Shown: positions 1 to 6,391, counted from the first letter of the stretch. The stretch is DNA of 53,655 nt from Vicinamibacterales bacterium (GCA_041659285.1 JBAZYO010000024.1:1-53655); one strand, 5' to 3'. The notes: generated from the letters alone by a model not told the origin. Program-made: numbers and translations.

Positions 1-89
1 GAAGTCAGGGCAGAAGAACCGAACGTACTAACTAACCCCGAAGGGGCCATTCTCCAGTAACGATTGGTCCGAAGAAACCCGGCAGGTCA

Positions 90-155
90 ACCTAAGACGG
101 GCTGGAGCTCGGCGCCGTCAACTCAGCGCGCCGCGACTCAGCCCTGCCGTTAGGC
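90..155 (+). other. attC-like cassette recombination site 1
   Basis: Inverted-repeat site with R'' box ACCTAAG at 90-96 and R' box GTTAGGC at 149-155. The inner arms, GGGCTG at about 99-104 and CAGCCC at about 139-144, can pair, as expected of a folded bottom-strand attC. R'' ends in G instead of the canonical C. Upstream bases 1-60 are open in frame 1 until a TAA at 58-60 and may be the 3' end of the previous cassette gene, but this is too short to claim. The call is supported by three further attC-like sites in the same orientation downstream. Confidence 0.62.
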
Positions 156-156
156 A

Positions 157-164
157 GCCTCGAC
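157..164. repeat. Left copy of 8-bp target site duplication
   Basis: GCCTCGAC directly precedes the left terminal inverted repeat and is repeated exactly at 3057-3064 after the right one. This marks the 165-3056 element as a complete, fairly recent insertion. IS1-family elements typically duplicate 8-9 bp. Confidence 0.9.
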
Positions 165-182
165 GGTAGTGTCTCAGTTTGA
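165..182 (+). repeat. Left terminal inverted repeat of IS1-like element
   Basis: GGTAGTGTCTCAGTTTGA, identical to the reverse complement of 3039-3056. Beyond these 18 bases the two ends diverge. Confidence 0.93.
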
Positions 183-233
183 AATCAGGCGCTCTAGCGC
201 GGACTGACCCTCAGCCTGTATGCTGGCCCTGCG

Positions 234-452
234 ATGCCGAAAGGACCAAAGGGCCAGAAAAGACCCGCCGACGTGATTAAGAACGCAGTACTGGTGATGC
301 GAATCGCGACTGGTGATGCCGACGAGTCTGCTCCCGCAAAGGGTGTCGCCGGAGGCAAGCGCGGCGGGCGGGCGAGAGCCAAAGCCCTAACCCCTACCGA
401 ACGCCGCGACATCGCCAAGGTGGCCGCTCAGGCTCGCTGGAAGAAGGATTAG
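234..452 (+). CDS. Small basic KGG-like/RNA-binding-type passenger protein (72 aa)
   Basis: A lysine/arginine-rich 72-residue protein starting MPKGPKGQKRPADVI and ending in a GGRARAKALTPTERRDIAKV-like block with AQARW. This layout resembles a family of small bacterial proteins often annotated as RNA-binding or histone-like, with a glycine/arginine loop followed by a short helix. Function in the element is unknown; binding nucleic acid is inferred from charge and family resemblance. A TATGCT hexamer at 219-224 precedes the ATG. The gene runs toward the 161-aa gene on the other strand and the two overlap by four bases at their stop codons, so it is a tightly packed passenger of the transposon. 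Confidence 0.7.
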   Translation: MPKGPKGQKRPADVIKNAVLVMRIATGDADESAPAKGVAGGKRGGRARAKALTPTERRDIAKVAAQARWKKD

Positions 453-934
453 CTCGCCTTCTCGTTCTCGTCCGGCGCGTTCCTGCGCCATTCCACGTCG
501 TCCGTGAAATCAAGCGGAAACTGAAGCGGCTCCTGGTCCGGATTGATCCGGTTCCAATGGTCGAAATCAATGGTGTGTCGAACCGCCTCTCCGACCATCT
601 GTTCCCGCTTGTTGATCCCGGATTTCCGCATCTGTGATCTGGTCGCTTCGTCGATGTCCACCCAAAGCGTCAACTGCTGCCCGTTCGGCTGAGGCACGGT
701 GAAGGCATGGTAGGCCCGGTAGTCTTCGCCGCTAACGTTGTCCTTCCTGGTTTCAAGTCGCGCAACCTCAGACAACTGCTTCGCCAGCATGTCCACAGGG
801 TCAGCCGGCACCGGCATCGGCCAGCCGCGCTTCTTCAGCCAGGTCGCCAGGTTGTGGTGGTCCACTTCCTTTATTCCGGTGGTTCGCCGGTACTCATAGA
901 TCCAACGCGCAAGCTCTTGCCTTTTACCAGCCAT
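449..934 (-). CDS. Uncharacterised 161-aa passenger protein
   Basis: I do not recognise a named family. The protein is soluble and charged, with no signal peptide or membrane segment. The N-terminal half (about 1-65) looks helical, with a WIYEYRRTTGIKEVD stretch and a KKRGWPMP turn. Residues 70-95 look like a short beta region (HAFTVPQPNGQQLTLWVDID) and the C-terminus is acidic. It starts 21 bases downstream of the HTH/ImmA-IrrE gene on the same strand, so the two are probably one operon. That arrangement would suit a regulator/peptidase with a partner or target protein, but this is inference. It ends tail-to-tail with the small basic gene. Confidence 0.7.
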   Translation of the reverse strand: MAGKRQELARWIYEYRRTTGIKEVDHHNLATWLKKRGWPMPVPADPVDMLAKQLSEVARLETRKDNVSGEDYRAYHAFTVPQPNGQQLTLWVDIDEATRSQMRKSGINKREQMVGEAVRHTIDFDHWNRINPDQEPLQFPLDFTDDVEWRRNAPDENEKAS

Positions 935-955
935 CGTTATTCCTTCCCGTTGCGA

Positions 956-2131
956 CTACGCATCCACCGGAGCAACATCGCCCCAGCCGTCCACCATCGC
1001 ATTTGGAGTCACTATCGACCGAATCTTCACAAGATGATCGCTGAGGATGTTGAACTTGCCCGTAAATCGTCGGACCTGTCCCGCTACTAACCCTGGATGC
1101 ACCTTGATTGTCTTGGCGAACCCGAGAACATCACGATCAGCGAAAAAGGGACTCTTGCGCGCAATGAATTTGTCGAGTTGTTCACTCGGCACACAGAAGT
1201 CTGCCGCAGCGGCATTCGCAACGGATTCTTCTTCGTTTACGCCTTGGAGTTGGGCATCAATGTCAGAATCCAGCATGGCCGCGCCAGCGCCGTGACGCTG
1301 AATGACGTGCTCAAGTTCATGTCGCAGCACAAACCAGAAATTATCGATTCGGTCGAATCGTAACGACATTCCGATCACGGGCGAGAAGTCGTCCAGCCAA
1401 AAACAAACCCCGTCTATCTTCGCGGTCGGCAGGGTTTCGACGATGACGTACCGGATGCCACACTCCGTTAGAACTTTCGGGACATGACGGGCTGCGTCGG
1501 CGTCACCCCTTAGCTCACCGAGGCGCTTTACGGCCGAACGCGCCGACGTGGGCGAATACCTAGCGGTCATCATGTCAGCCGCGATTTGCTTAACTCGGTA
1601 CAACCAAGCGATCTGCGCCGGAGATGCAGGAGTCGCGACGGCCGTCTTCTTTGCCGCATGAGGAAGGACCGGAATGTCTTCAACCGACGAGACACCGAAG
1701 AACCGGATCAAGGCTTTCTCTACGCCCTGCGGGTCTGTCATGGCTGCATCAATCCATCCGCGCTTAATCATGTCGGCGACTGGAAGATCACCGAAAAGCG
1801 TGGCGCGTGTAGCGCGGCCGGGATCAGGTGCTGTCTTGAATCTCGCCACTGCGAGAGAGAAGTCCTGCTGAAGGTCCAGGAACGCTTCGGCGGGTACGCG
1901 AAACACCTCAGATAGTTGAAGCGCCATCGGGGCATCAATGACCCGCTGGTCCTTGACCATCCGAGTGACTGTTGCCTCGTCAACCTTCAGGACGATGGCG
2001 AGGACGCGCTTCGTCCATCCGCGCTCGGTCAGTAGCGCGTCGATAAGCTGGCCAGGGGTTCGGAAGCCGGAATAATCCACTTCCCAGAGACTACGCCCCA
2101 CAAAAGGCGCGGTCAAGCGCAATTTGCACAA
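956..2131 (-). CDS. HigA-like HTH regulator fused to ImmA/IrrE metallopeptidase
   Basis: A 391-residue reading. Residues about 25-85 form a HigA/Xre-type helix-turn-helix (PGQLIDALLTERGWTK, then VDEATVTRMVK). Residues about 220-330 form an ImmA/IrrE-type zinc peptidase with HELEH at 271-275 and a downstream EEESVANAAAADF segment. Proteins of this class are repressors, antitoxins or proteases that cleave repressors. The first possible start is TTG at 2131; GTG at 2101 or 2080 would also fit and would still keep the HTH, so the start is uncertain. A TTTGCA-N6-TGCAAA palindrome (2123-2140) overlaps its 5' end and the gene is divergent from the transposase, so it may repress transposition and itself. 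Likely operon with the 161-aa gene. Confidence 0.85.
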   Translation of the reverse strand: MCKLRLTAPFVGRSLWEVDYSGFRTPGQLIDALLTERGWTKRVLAIVLKVDEATVTRMVKDQRVIDAPMALQLSEVFRVPAEAFLDLQQDFSLAVARFKTAPDPGRATRATLFGDLPVADMIKRGWIDAAMTDPQGVEKALIRFFGVSSVEDIPVLPHAAKKTAVATPASPAQIAWLYRVKQIAADMMTARYSPTSARSAVKRLGELRGDADAARHVPKVLTECGIRYVIVETLPTAKIDGVCFWLDDFSPVIGMSLRFDRIDNFWFVLRHELEHVIQRHGAGAAMLDSDIDAQLQGVNEEESVANAAAADFCVPSEQLDKFIARKSPFFADRDVLGFAKTIKVHPGLVAGQVRRFTGKFNILSDHLVKIRSIVTPNAMVDGWGDVAPVDA

Positions 2132-2140
2132 AACTGCAAA
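2123..2140. promoter_or_regulatory. Candidate operator between passenger operon and transposase
   Basis: Perfect 6-bp inverted repeat TTTGCA (2123-2128) and TGCAAA (2135-2140) with a 6-bp spacer. It lies between the divergent HTH/peptidase gene and the transposase promoter, where an HTH autorepressor would be expected to bind. Binding is inferred from position and symmetry only. Confidence 0.4.
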
Positions 2141-2153
2141 CTGAACTTAATGC

Positions 2154-2182
2154 TTGACAAATAAGCGGTCTGGGCTTAACCT
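2154..2182 (+). promoter_or_regulatory. Transposase promoter (TTGACA-17-TAACCT)
   Basis: Consensus -35 TTGACA at 2154-2159, 17-bp spacer and -10 TAACCT at 2177-2182. The predicted transcription start falls about 7 bases later, at or next to the ATG at 2190, so the transposase mRNA would be leaderless. Confidence 0.6.
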
Positions 2183-2189
2183 TTTACTT

Positions 2190-3047
2190 ATGAACCGGCT
2201 GCCCGTCGCCAAGCGCGCACAAATCCTCTCGATGCTCTGTGAGGGGAACTCGATGCGCTCAGTGTCGCGCTTGGCCGACGTGTCCATCAACACCGTTTCC
2301 AAGCTCCTGGTTGACGCTGGCCGCGTCTGCGCGGCGTTCCATGAGGATCAGGTTCGCGGCGTGAAGGCGAAGCGGGTCCAGGTCGATGAAATCTGGTCGT
2401 TCACATATGCCAAGCGGAAGAACGTCACCGAGAAGATCGCGGAGGCTGTCGCGGGCGCTGGCGATACCTGGACGTGGACCGGCATCGATGCTGATTCCAA
2501 GCTCGTTATCTCATGGCTCGTAGGTGGCCGTGATGCCGGTTACGCGATCACGTTCATGAATGACCTTCGTTCGCGTCTGGCGAACCGGGTACAACTCACC
2601 AGCGACGGCCACAAGGCGTATCTGGTGGCCGTCGAAGAGGCGTTCGGTATGGACGTTGATTTCGCCCAGCTCATTAAGATTTACGGTACGGCGTCGGTCG
2701 AAGACCAGCGGCGCTACAGCCCTGCCGAATGCACTGGTTGCATCCCGACGCCGATCACTGGCGACCCTGACCCGAAGCACATTTCGACCAGCTTCGCGGA
2801 GCGCCAGAACCTCACCATGCGGATGCACATGCGCCGATTTACGCGCCTGACCAACGGGTTTTCAAAGAAACTCGAAAACCACATTCACATGGTGGCGATC
2901 TACACGGTGTTCTATAACTGGCTGAAGGTTCACAAGACGTTGCGCGTGACCCCGGCCATGCAAGCCGGTTTGACCGACCGCGTTTGGGACATGGCCGAGA
3001 TCGTTACCCTGGTGGATCAGGTGCTGGCGCCGGAGAAATCAAACTGA
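2190..3047 (+). CDS. IS1-family DDE transposase
   Basis: A 285-residue transposase. The N-terminal helix-turn-helix (about residues 18-42, EGNSMRSVSRLADVSINTVS) should bind the terminal repeats. The catalytic core has DEIWSF (Asp66), TSDGHKAY (Asp139) and AERQNLTMRM (Glu204), the DDE triad layout of IS1-type enzymes, followed by an HKTLRVTPAMQAGLTD tail typical of single-ORF IS1 relatives. No frameshift is needed, unlike classical insA/insB. I chose ATG 2190 because the family begins MNRLPVAKRA and the promoter places transcription there; an upstream TTG at 2154 lies within the -35 box. The TGA stop lies within the right terminal repeat. The gene appears intact. Confidence 0.93.
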   Translation: MNRLPVAKRAQILSMLCEGNSMRSVSRLADVSINTVSKLLVDAGRVCAAFHEDQVRGVKAKRVQVDEIWSFTYAKRKNVTEKIAEAVAGAGDTWTWTGIDADSKLVISWLVGGRDAGYAITFMNDLRSRLANRVQLTSDGHKAYLVAVEEAFGMDVDFAQLIKIYGTASVEDQRRYSPAECTGCIPTPITGDPDPKHISTSFAERQNLTMRMHMRRFTRLTNGFSKKLENHIHMVAIYTVFYNWLKVHKTLRVTPAMQAGLTDRVWDMAEIVTLVDQVLAPEKSN

Positions 3048-3056
3048 GACACTACC
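3039..3056 (-). repeat. Right terminal inverted repeat of IS1-like element
   Basis: TCAAACTGAGACACTACC, the exact reverse complement of 165-182. It contains the transposase stop codon (3045-3047). Confidence 0.93.
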
Positions 3057-3064
3057 GCCTCGAC
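3057..3064. repeat. Right copy of 8-bp target site duplication
   Basis: GCCTCGAC, identical to 157-164. Confidence 0.9.
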
Positions 3065-3071
3065 GCACCAC

Positions 3072-3101
3072 TTGCACAACGCCCAAAGCTGGTGCTATCT
3101 T
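3072..3101 (+). promoter_or_regulatory. Cassette promoter for DUF3825-NYN operon
   Basis: TTGCAC (3072-3077) and TATCTT (3096-3101) are spaced 18 bp. The predicted transcript would start around 3108, giving a leader of about 65 bases. The leader contains an inverted repeat, CTGCTAC (3106-3112) with GTAGCAG (3129-3135), and then a Shine-Dalgarno AAGGAAGAG just before the ATG at 3175. The promoter is inside the cassette, 8 bases beyond the transposon's target duplication. Confidence 0.5.
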
Positions 3102-3174
3102 GGCCCTGCTACCCGGACAAAATGCCGTGTAGCAGCGTTAATCGAATCGGCTCATTAACTAAAGGAAGAGAAGA

Positions 3175-4032
3175 ATGGAAACCACGCCCGTACTCCGCAA
3201 ACCCGCCGACGACCTTTTCGGTTTCGCATGGATGCCTGCAAAGAATGCGGACATTCCGAAGAGCGAAATCTACTACTCCCGCCTTCGAGAGCTTGCAGAC
3301 CGTGCTCAGCATGAGCGTTGGTCTTTCGACACCGAGCAACCCCTCGTCATTCTTGGCAACTACCTTCGATACACCTTTAAGAGGCTTCACCAGGAAGGCA
3401 AGATCGAGGAAGGCGCAGATGCGGCGCGCGGCAAGATTGCGGCCTTCAATACTGGTCTATTCACTCCCAACTACGAGCCGATCTACGCGTTTTTCGAAGC
3501 GAATCGTGATCCGGCCCGTCAACCTTGGGTGCTGAGGGACTTCGTTGTCGAGAGCGACCGAAGGATGGCGTTCTTCGCGCGCCGTCCGCGAGCGGCTCGA
3601 TACTTCGACAAGCCCGGTGAGCTCATCTATGACCCAGATCGCGAGCTCATTCCCAACTTAGACCACATTCTTGACGAGAACCTTGAGCGGTATCCGGCCG
3701 ACTTGCGCGACAATTCGCATCGGCGCCGAATGATGCTGCAAGGGGCCGTGACCGAGGCGGGGAAGCGCGCGCAGATGAACTACAAGGTTGCGATTCCTCA
3801 GTTCTACTTTGGGCATGAGGGTGCAGAACCCGGGCGCATTCAGTTGTTGCTGCCTCTCTGTTTCGAGAGCCCTGCGCGCGCCGATCTGGCTCTGGTAGTC
3901 GAGCGCGAAGAGCGCGCGTATCGGGCTTTCACCGTGTTGCCCCTTGATCGCGCGTACAACAACGCTCGTCTTATTGCGAGACCTGAAAGCGACTGGTTGC
4001 CGATCACGGACCAGCGAGGCAACATCTCATGA
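3175..4032 (+). CDS. DUF3825-domain protein
   Basis: A 285-residue cytosolic protein that spans a whole DUF3825 domain. Recognisable blocks in order are NYLRYTFKRLHQEGKI (about 62-77), AAFNTGLFTPNYEPIYAFFE, a DRELIPNLDHILDENLERYP block, MNYKVAIPQFYFG, then IQLLLPLCFE, ADLALVVER and a final DRAYNNARLIARPESDWL. The biochemical role of DUF3825 is not established; I know it mainly as a domain of RNA-centred or HTH-containing bacterial proteins. The stop overlaps the ATG of the NYN nuclease gene (ATGA at 4029-4032), so the two are translationally coupled and probably act together. Strong Shine-Dalgarno AAGGAAGAG supports this start. The pair forms one cassette, from the transposon end to attC site 2. 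Confidence 0.85.
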   Translation: METTPVLRKPADDLFGFAWMPAKNADIPKSEIYYSRLRELADRAQHERWSFDTEQPLVILGNYLRYTFKRLHQEGKIEEGADAARGKIAAFNTGLFTPNYEPIYAFFEANRDPARQPWVLRDFVVESDRRMAFFARRPRAARYFDKPGELIYDPDRELIPNLDHILDENLERYPADLRDNSHRRRMMLQGAVTEAGKRAQMNYKVAIPQFYFGHEGAEPGRIQLLLPLCFESPARADLALVVEREERAYRAFTVLPLDRAYNNARLIARPESDWLPITDQRGNIS

Positions 4033-4676
4033 CGCACCACGTCTTCATCGACAACTCGAACATCTTCGGCGGTGCCCAGAGCATGTCGGCTCGCGTCGAG
4101 AGGCATGTCCCATGGCCCGCCCTCCGCGTTCACTTTCGAAATCTCGCCTTGCTGGTCGAGGGTAGTCAGCAGGTAGGCTCGAGAGTCTTGGCTGGGTCGG
4201 TTCCTCCTGGCAACGACGACCTCTGGAGTTACGCGCGGGACATGAAGTACGAAACCAACCTGCTGCGCAAGATTGAAAAGGGCGACGGCCGTTTGGGCGA
4301 ACAAGGCGTCGATGAGTTGCTTCACCTGAAGGTCGCGAATCTCCTCCTTGATTCTGCGGAAGCGCAGGCGCTCGTTCTTGTTACGGGCGACGGTCGGGTC
4401 TCACAATTCGGGACCGGCTTCGCTCTTCAAGCCGAGCGGGCATTGAAGCGCGGCTGGCAAGTCGAGATCTGGTCGTGGAAGAGCGCCCTTTCGCCAGCGT
4501 TCGGCAAGCTCTCGACTGCCTACGGTGCCAAGATTCGGATTCACGATTTCGACAAGTTCTTCAAGTCCGTCACGTTTGTGAAGGGCGGGTACTACGGCCC
4601 ACCGGCCGTTGCTAAGATTGTCAACTTGGCAGGGCGAATCGTGGCTCAACTGCCTTCTCCGCTGAAGGTCTATTGA
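4029..4676 (+). CDS. NYN-domain (PIN-like) ribonuclease
   Basis: A 215-residue protein filling one NYN domain. The first strand ends FIDNSNIFGG with Asp8 and Asn11. EQGVDELLHLKVANLLLD supplies Asp95 and LVLVTGDGRVSQF supplies Asp121, the usual acidic residues for Mg-dependent RNA cleavage in NYN/PIN nucleases. The C-terminal part has a KRGWQVEIWSWKSALS strand-helix, as in LabA/NYN proteins. No signal peptide. It begins inside the stop codon of the DUF3825 gene and ends 5 bases before attC site 2. A role in RNA decay, tRNA cleavage or phage defence is plausible but not shown. Catalytic residues appear intact. Confidence 0.88.
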   Translation: MTHHVFIDNSNIFGGAQSMSARVERHVPWPALRVHFRNLALLVEGSQQVGSRVLAGSVPPGNDDLWSYARDMKYETNLLRKIEKGDGRLGEQGVDELLHLKVANLLLDSAEAQALVLVTGDGRVSQFGTGFALQAERALKRGWQVEIWSWKSALSPAFGKLSTAYGAKIRIHDFDKFFKSVTFVKGGYYGPPAVAKIVNLAGRIVAQLPSPLKVY

Positions 4677-4681
4677 CCGCT

Positions 4682-4764
4682 GCCTAACATCCAAATGGGC
4701 CGCGCGCCGACCGTCCCGTGCAATCATGTCGCGGCGGCGCGCGGCTCATTTGGAACTGTTAGGC
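4682..4764 (+). other. attC site 2 (canonical)
   Basis: R'' GCCTAAC (4682-4688) and R' GTTAGGC (4758-4764) are perfect complements. The arms CCAAATG (about 4691-4697) and CATTTGG (about 4747-4753), then GCCGCGCGCCG with its near complement, form a long imperfect hairpin. This is the best-preserved attC in the window, 83 bp. Both boxes match the RYYYAAC/GTTRRRY consensus, so it should still be recombination-competent if an IntI is supplied. Confidence 0.9.
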
Positions 4765-4785
4765 GGACGAGATACTGCATATACC

Positions 4786-5520
4786 ATGGAGCAACTGAAG
4801 AGTTACGCTGACGAGCGCCTCATCAACGGCTGCATCTACTGCGGCGGCCGAGACGAGACGCGCGACCATGTCCCTTCTCGTGTGTTTCTCGATCCTCCCC
4901 TTCCGGAAAATCTCCCAGTCGTGGGGGCATGTCGCGATTGCAACGGTGGCTTCTCCCGAGATGAGGAGTACTTAGCTTGTCTGATTGAATCGGTTCTTGC
5001 GGGCACTACCGATCCGACTCGAATCCGCCGTCCGGGTGTCGCGAGCATTCTGCAGCGGTCCCCGGCGTTACGCGCTCGACTGGAGGCGGTCAAGACGAAC
5101 CAGGGCGGGCGCACGCAGTTCGGGATCGAGCCTGAGCGTGTTCGCAATGTCCTTCTGAAGCTGGCGCGCGGTCATGCGGCATACGAACTCAGTCAACCCT
5201 GCCGACACGAGCCCAGTTCCGTCCGATTTTGGCCTATTGGTCTCATGGCCGACGACGAGCGCGATTCGTACGAGGCAGGTTACGTTGCTGATACGTTCGG
5301 CGAGGTCGGGTCGCGTGCGTTGCAGCGGCTGCTCGTTACCCAGCTGGTTCTTGAGTCAGGCGATGGCGAAAAGTCGACTACCGGCCTAGTCGTCAATGAC
5401 TGGGTAGATGTTCAAGACGGTCGTTACCGGTATCACGCAATTGACACAAGTGGGGAGATCCGGATCAAGCTAGTTATTGGAGAGTACCTCGCAAGTGAAA
5501 TCGTGTGGTCCGACGAGTGA
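4786..5520 (+). CDS. HNH endonuclease-like protein
   Basis: A 244-residue protein with an N-terminal zinc-bound HNH fold: CIYCGG (Cys16, Cys19), TRDHVPSR (Asp27-His28) and CRDCNGGFSRDEEY (Cys49, Cys52, Asn53). HNH proteins cut nucleic acids with one metal ion. The rest (about 60-244) is a variable domain that I do not recognise, with helices followed by a beta-rich C-terminus. A longer in-frame start upstream would translate attC site 2, so I place the start at ATG 4786. A weak promoter TTGGAA (4750-4755)/TACTGC (4773-4778) would make the mRNA start at about this ATG. Single-gene cassette; defence or mobile-element role is inferred from fold and location. Confidence 0.8.
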   Translation: MEQLKSYADERLINGCIYCGGRDETRDHVPSRVFLDPPLPENLPVVGACRDCNGGFSRDEEYLACLIESVLAGTTDPTRIRRPGVASILQRSPALRARLEAVKTNQGGRTQFGIEPERVRNVLLKLARGHAAYELSQPCRHEPSSVRFWPIGLMADDERDSYEAGYVADTFGEVGSRALQRLLVTQLVLESGDGEKSTTGLVVNDWVDVQDGRYRYHAIDTSGEIRIKLVIGEYLASEIVWSDE

Positions 5521-5554
5521 GCTAGGTCTGCGCATCCTTGTTCGCAACGGCTCC

Positions 5555-5629
5555 GCCTAACAGCCGCTTGCAGCCGTCGGCGCGCGACATGATATTGGGT
5601 GCGCCGCGGCTGAAGCCGAGGCGCTGGGC
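5555..5629 (+). other. attC site 3 (degenerate R')
   Basis: R'' GCCTAAC at 5555-5561 is canonical but R' reads GCTGGGC (5623-5629) instead of GTTRRRY. The inner arms TTGCAGCCG/CGGCTGAA and GGCGCGC/GCGCCGC pair well. The sequence closely resembles attC site 4, as expected for a chromosomal integron with lineage-specific attC sites. The damaged R' would be expected to reduce or abolish cleavage at this end. Confidence 0.72.
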
Positions 5630-5638
5630 GGAGGATCT

Positions 5639-6391
5639 ATGCCTAGGCGGAGGAAGAACCTCGATTTTCGAGTTCTGCGGTGCTTCTTGACCTTGGTCTG
5701 CGAAGCGTTGGAGAGTCGACAGAAGCTCTCAGCCAACGTGAAGACGCAGAAGAAACGTCACGCAGTTGAACGCGACCTCGACGAAGTGGAACAGTTGACT
5801 CTGCGCGCCGTGTACCTCGACCTCGCCTCGGCCGTGGATCATGAACTGCAACTTGCAGTCCTGCCTGAGTGGATCGAGGAGAACAAGCGAGACTGGGAGT
5901 CATTACGCGCTAAGCGCCCTCCACCGTCGAGCATCGCTGTTGTCAACAGATGGGAACGGGAGGTCCGCAAAGCGCTATTTCGTAGCGATGTGACGTTTTT
6001 GACGTTCCCCAGTATGAGTGGTCTTTTCAAACGACGTTTCGGGGTTGAGCTAGCGAGCTTGACTCGAGCTCGCGAAGCAGAACAAATGAGAAAGGCCGTG
6101 AATATCTTTAAGCATCGTCGCGGATTCTTAAGACCCGATTGGGAACCTCCGAAGATTCGCCTTGGAATCAAACGAACATACCAGCTTATTTCGAAGATTG
6201 AGTCCTTCATCCTGGCCGTAAGGGAGATCAGAGAGTCATCCGAAGTACCGGCTAACGGCTTGCAGCCGACGGCGGGCAATCTGATCACCGCGCCGCCGCG
6301 GCTGAAGCCGAGGCGTCAGGCCGACCATCGCGCGCAGGGGCGCGCACCAGGTGCTGTGCAAGCTGAGCAGAAGGGCAGGAGAAACCGATGA
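5639..6391 (+). CDS. Cassette-encoded helical protein of unknown function
   Basis: A 250-residue, strongly basic, almost wholly helical protein that I cannot assign to a family. Residues 1-60 are KR-rich (MPRRRKNLDFRVLRCF start). A central AVYLDLASAVDHELQLAVLP helix and a late NIFKHRRGFLRPDW segment vaguely recall HEPN-like helical bundles, but there is no convincing RxxxxH nuclease motif. From about residue 205 the frame runs through attC site 4 (from ANGLQPTAGN onward), so roughly the last 45 residues are encoded by the recombination site and the DNA beyond it. The TGA overlaps the ATG of the VOC fragment. The start follows attC site 3 by 9 bases, so it fits the cassette boundary. Confidence 0.65.
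   Translation: MPRRRKNLDFRVLRCFLTLVCEALESRQKLSANVKTQKKRHAVERDLDEVEQLTLRAVYLDLASAVDHELQLAVLPEWIEENKRDWESLRAKRPPPSSIAVVNRWEREVRKALFRSDVTFLTFPSMSGLFKRRFGVELASLTRAREAEQMRKAVNIFKHRRGFLRPDWEPPKIRLGIKRTYQLISKIESFILAVREIRESSEVPANGLQPTAGNLITAPPRLKPRRQADHRAQGRAPGAVQAEQKGRRNR
6250..6321 (+). other. attC site 4 (degenerate, last in array)
   Basis: GGCTAAC (6250-6256) and GTCAGGC (6315-6321) flank the arms GGCTTGCAGCCG, CGGCG, CGCCG and CGGCTGAAGCC. The core is almost the same as attC site 3. Both outer boxes deviate from RYYYAAC/GTTRRRY, so this site is probably inactive. It lies inside the reading frame of the preceding gene. Confidence 0.68.

Larger units (their letters stand above)
165..3056. mobile_element. 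IS1-family transposon with passenger genes
   Basis: A 2892-bp element bounded by 18-bp perfect terminal inverted repeats (GGTAGTGTCTCAGTTTGA at 165-182, its complement at 3039-3056) and an 8-bp direct repeat GCCTCGAC outside both ends. It carries a DDE transposase at the right end and three passenger genes to its left: a 72-aa basic protein (+), a 161-aa protein (-) and an HTH/ImmA-IrrE protein (-). Ordinary IS1-type elements are about 0.7-1 kb, so roughly 2 kb is cargo. It inserted 9 bases after the R' box of attC site 1, in the 5' leader of the DUF3825/NYN cassette. Boundaries are read directly; the family is assigned from the transposase. Confidence 0.93.

Noticed and set aside
5639..6391. 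HEPN RNase for the helical cassette protein
   Set aside because: The NIFKHRRGF segment is only vaguely HEPN-like; no RxxxxH catalytic motif is clear.
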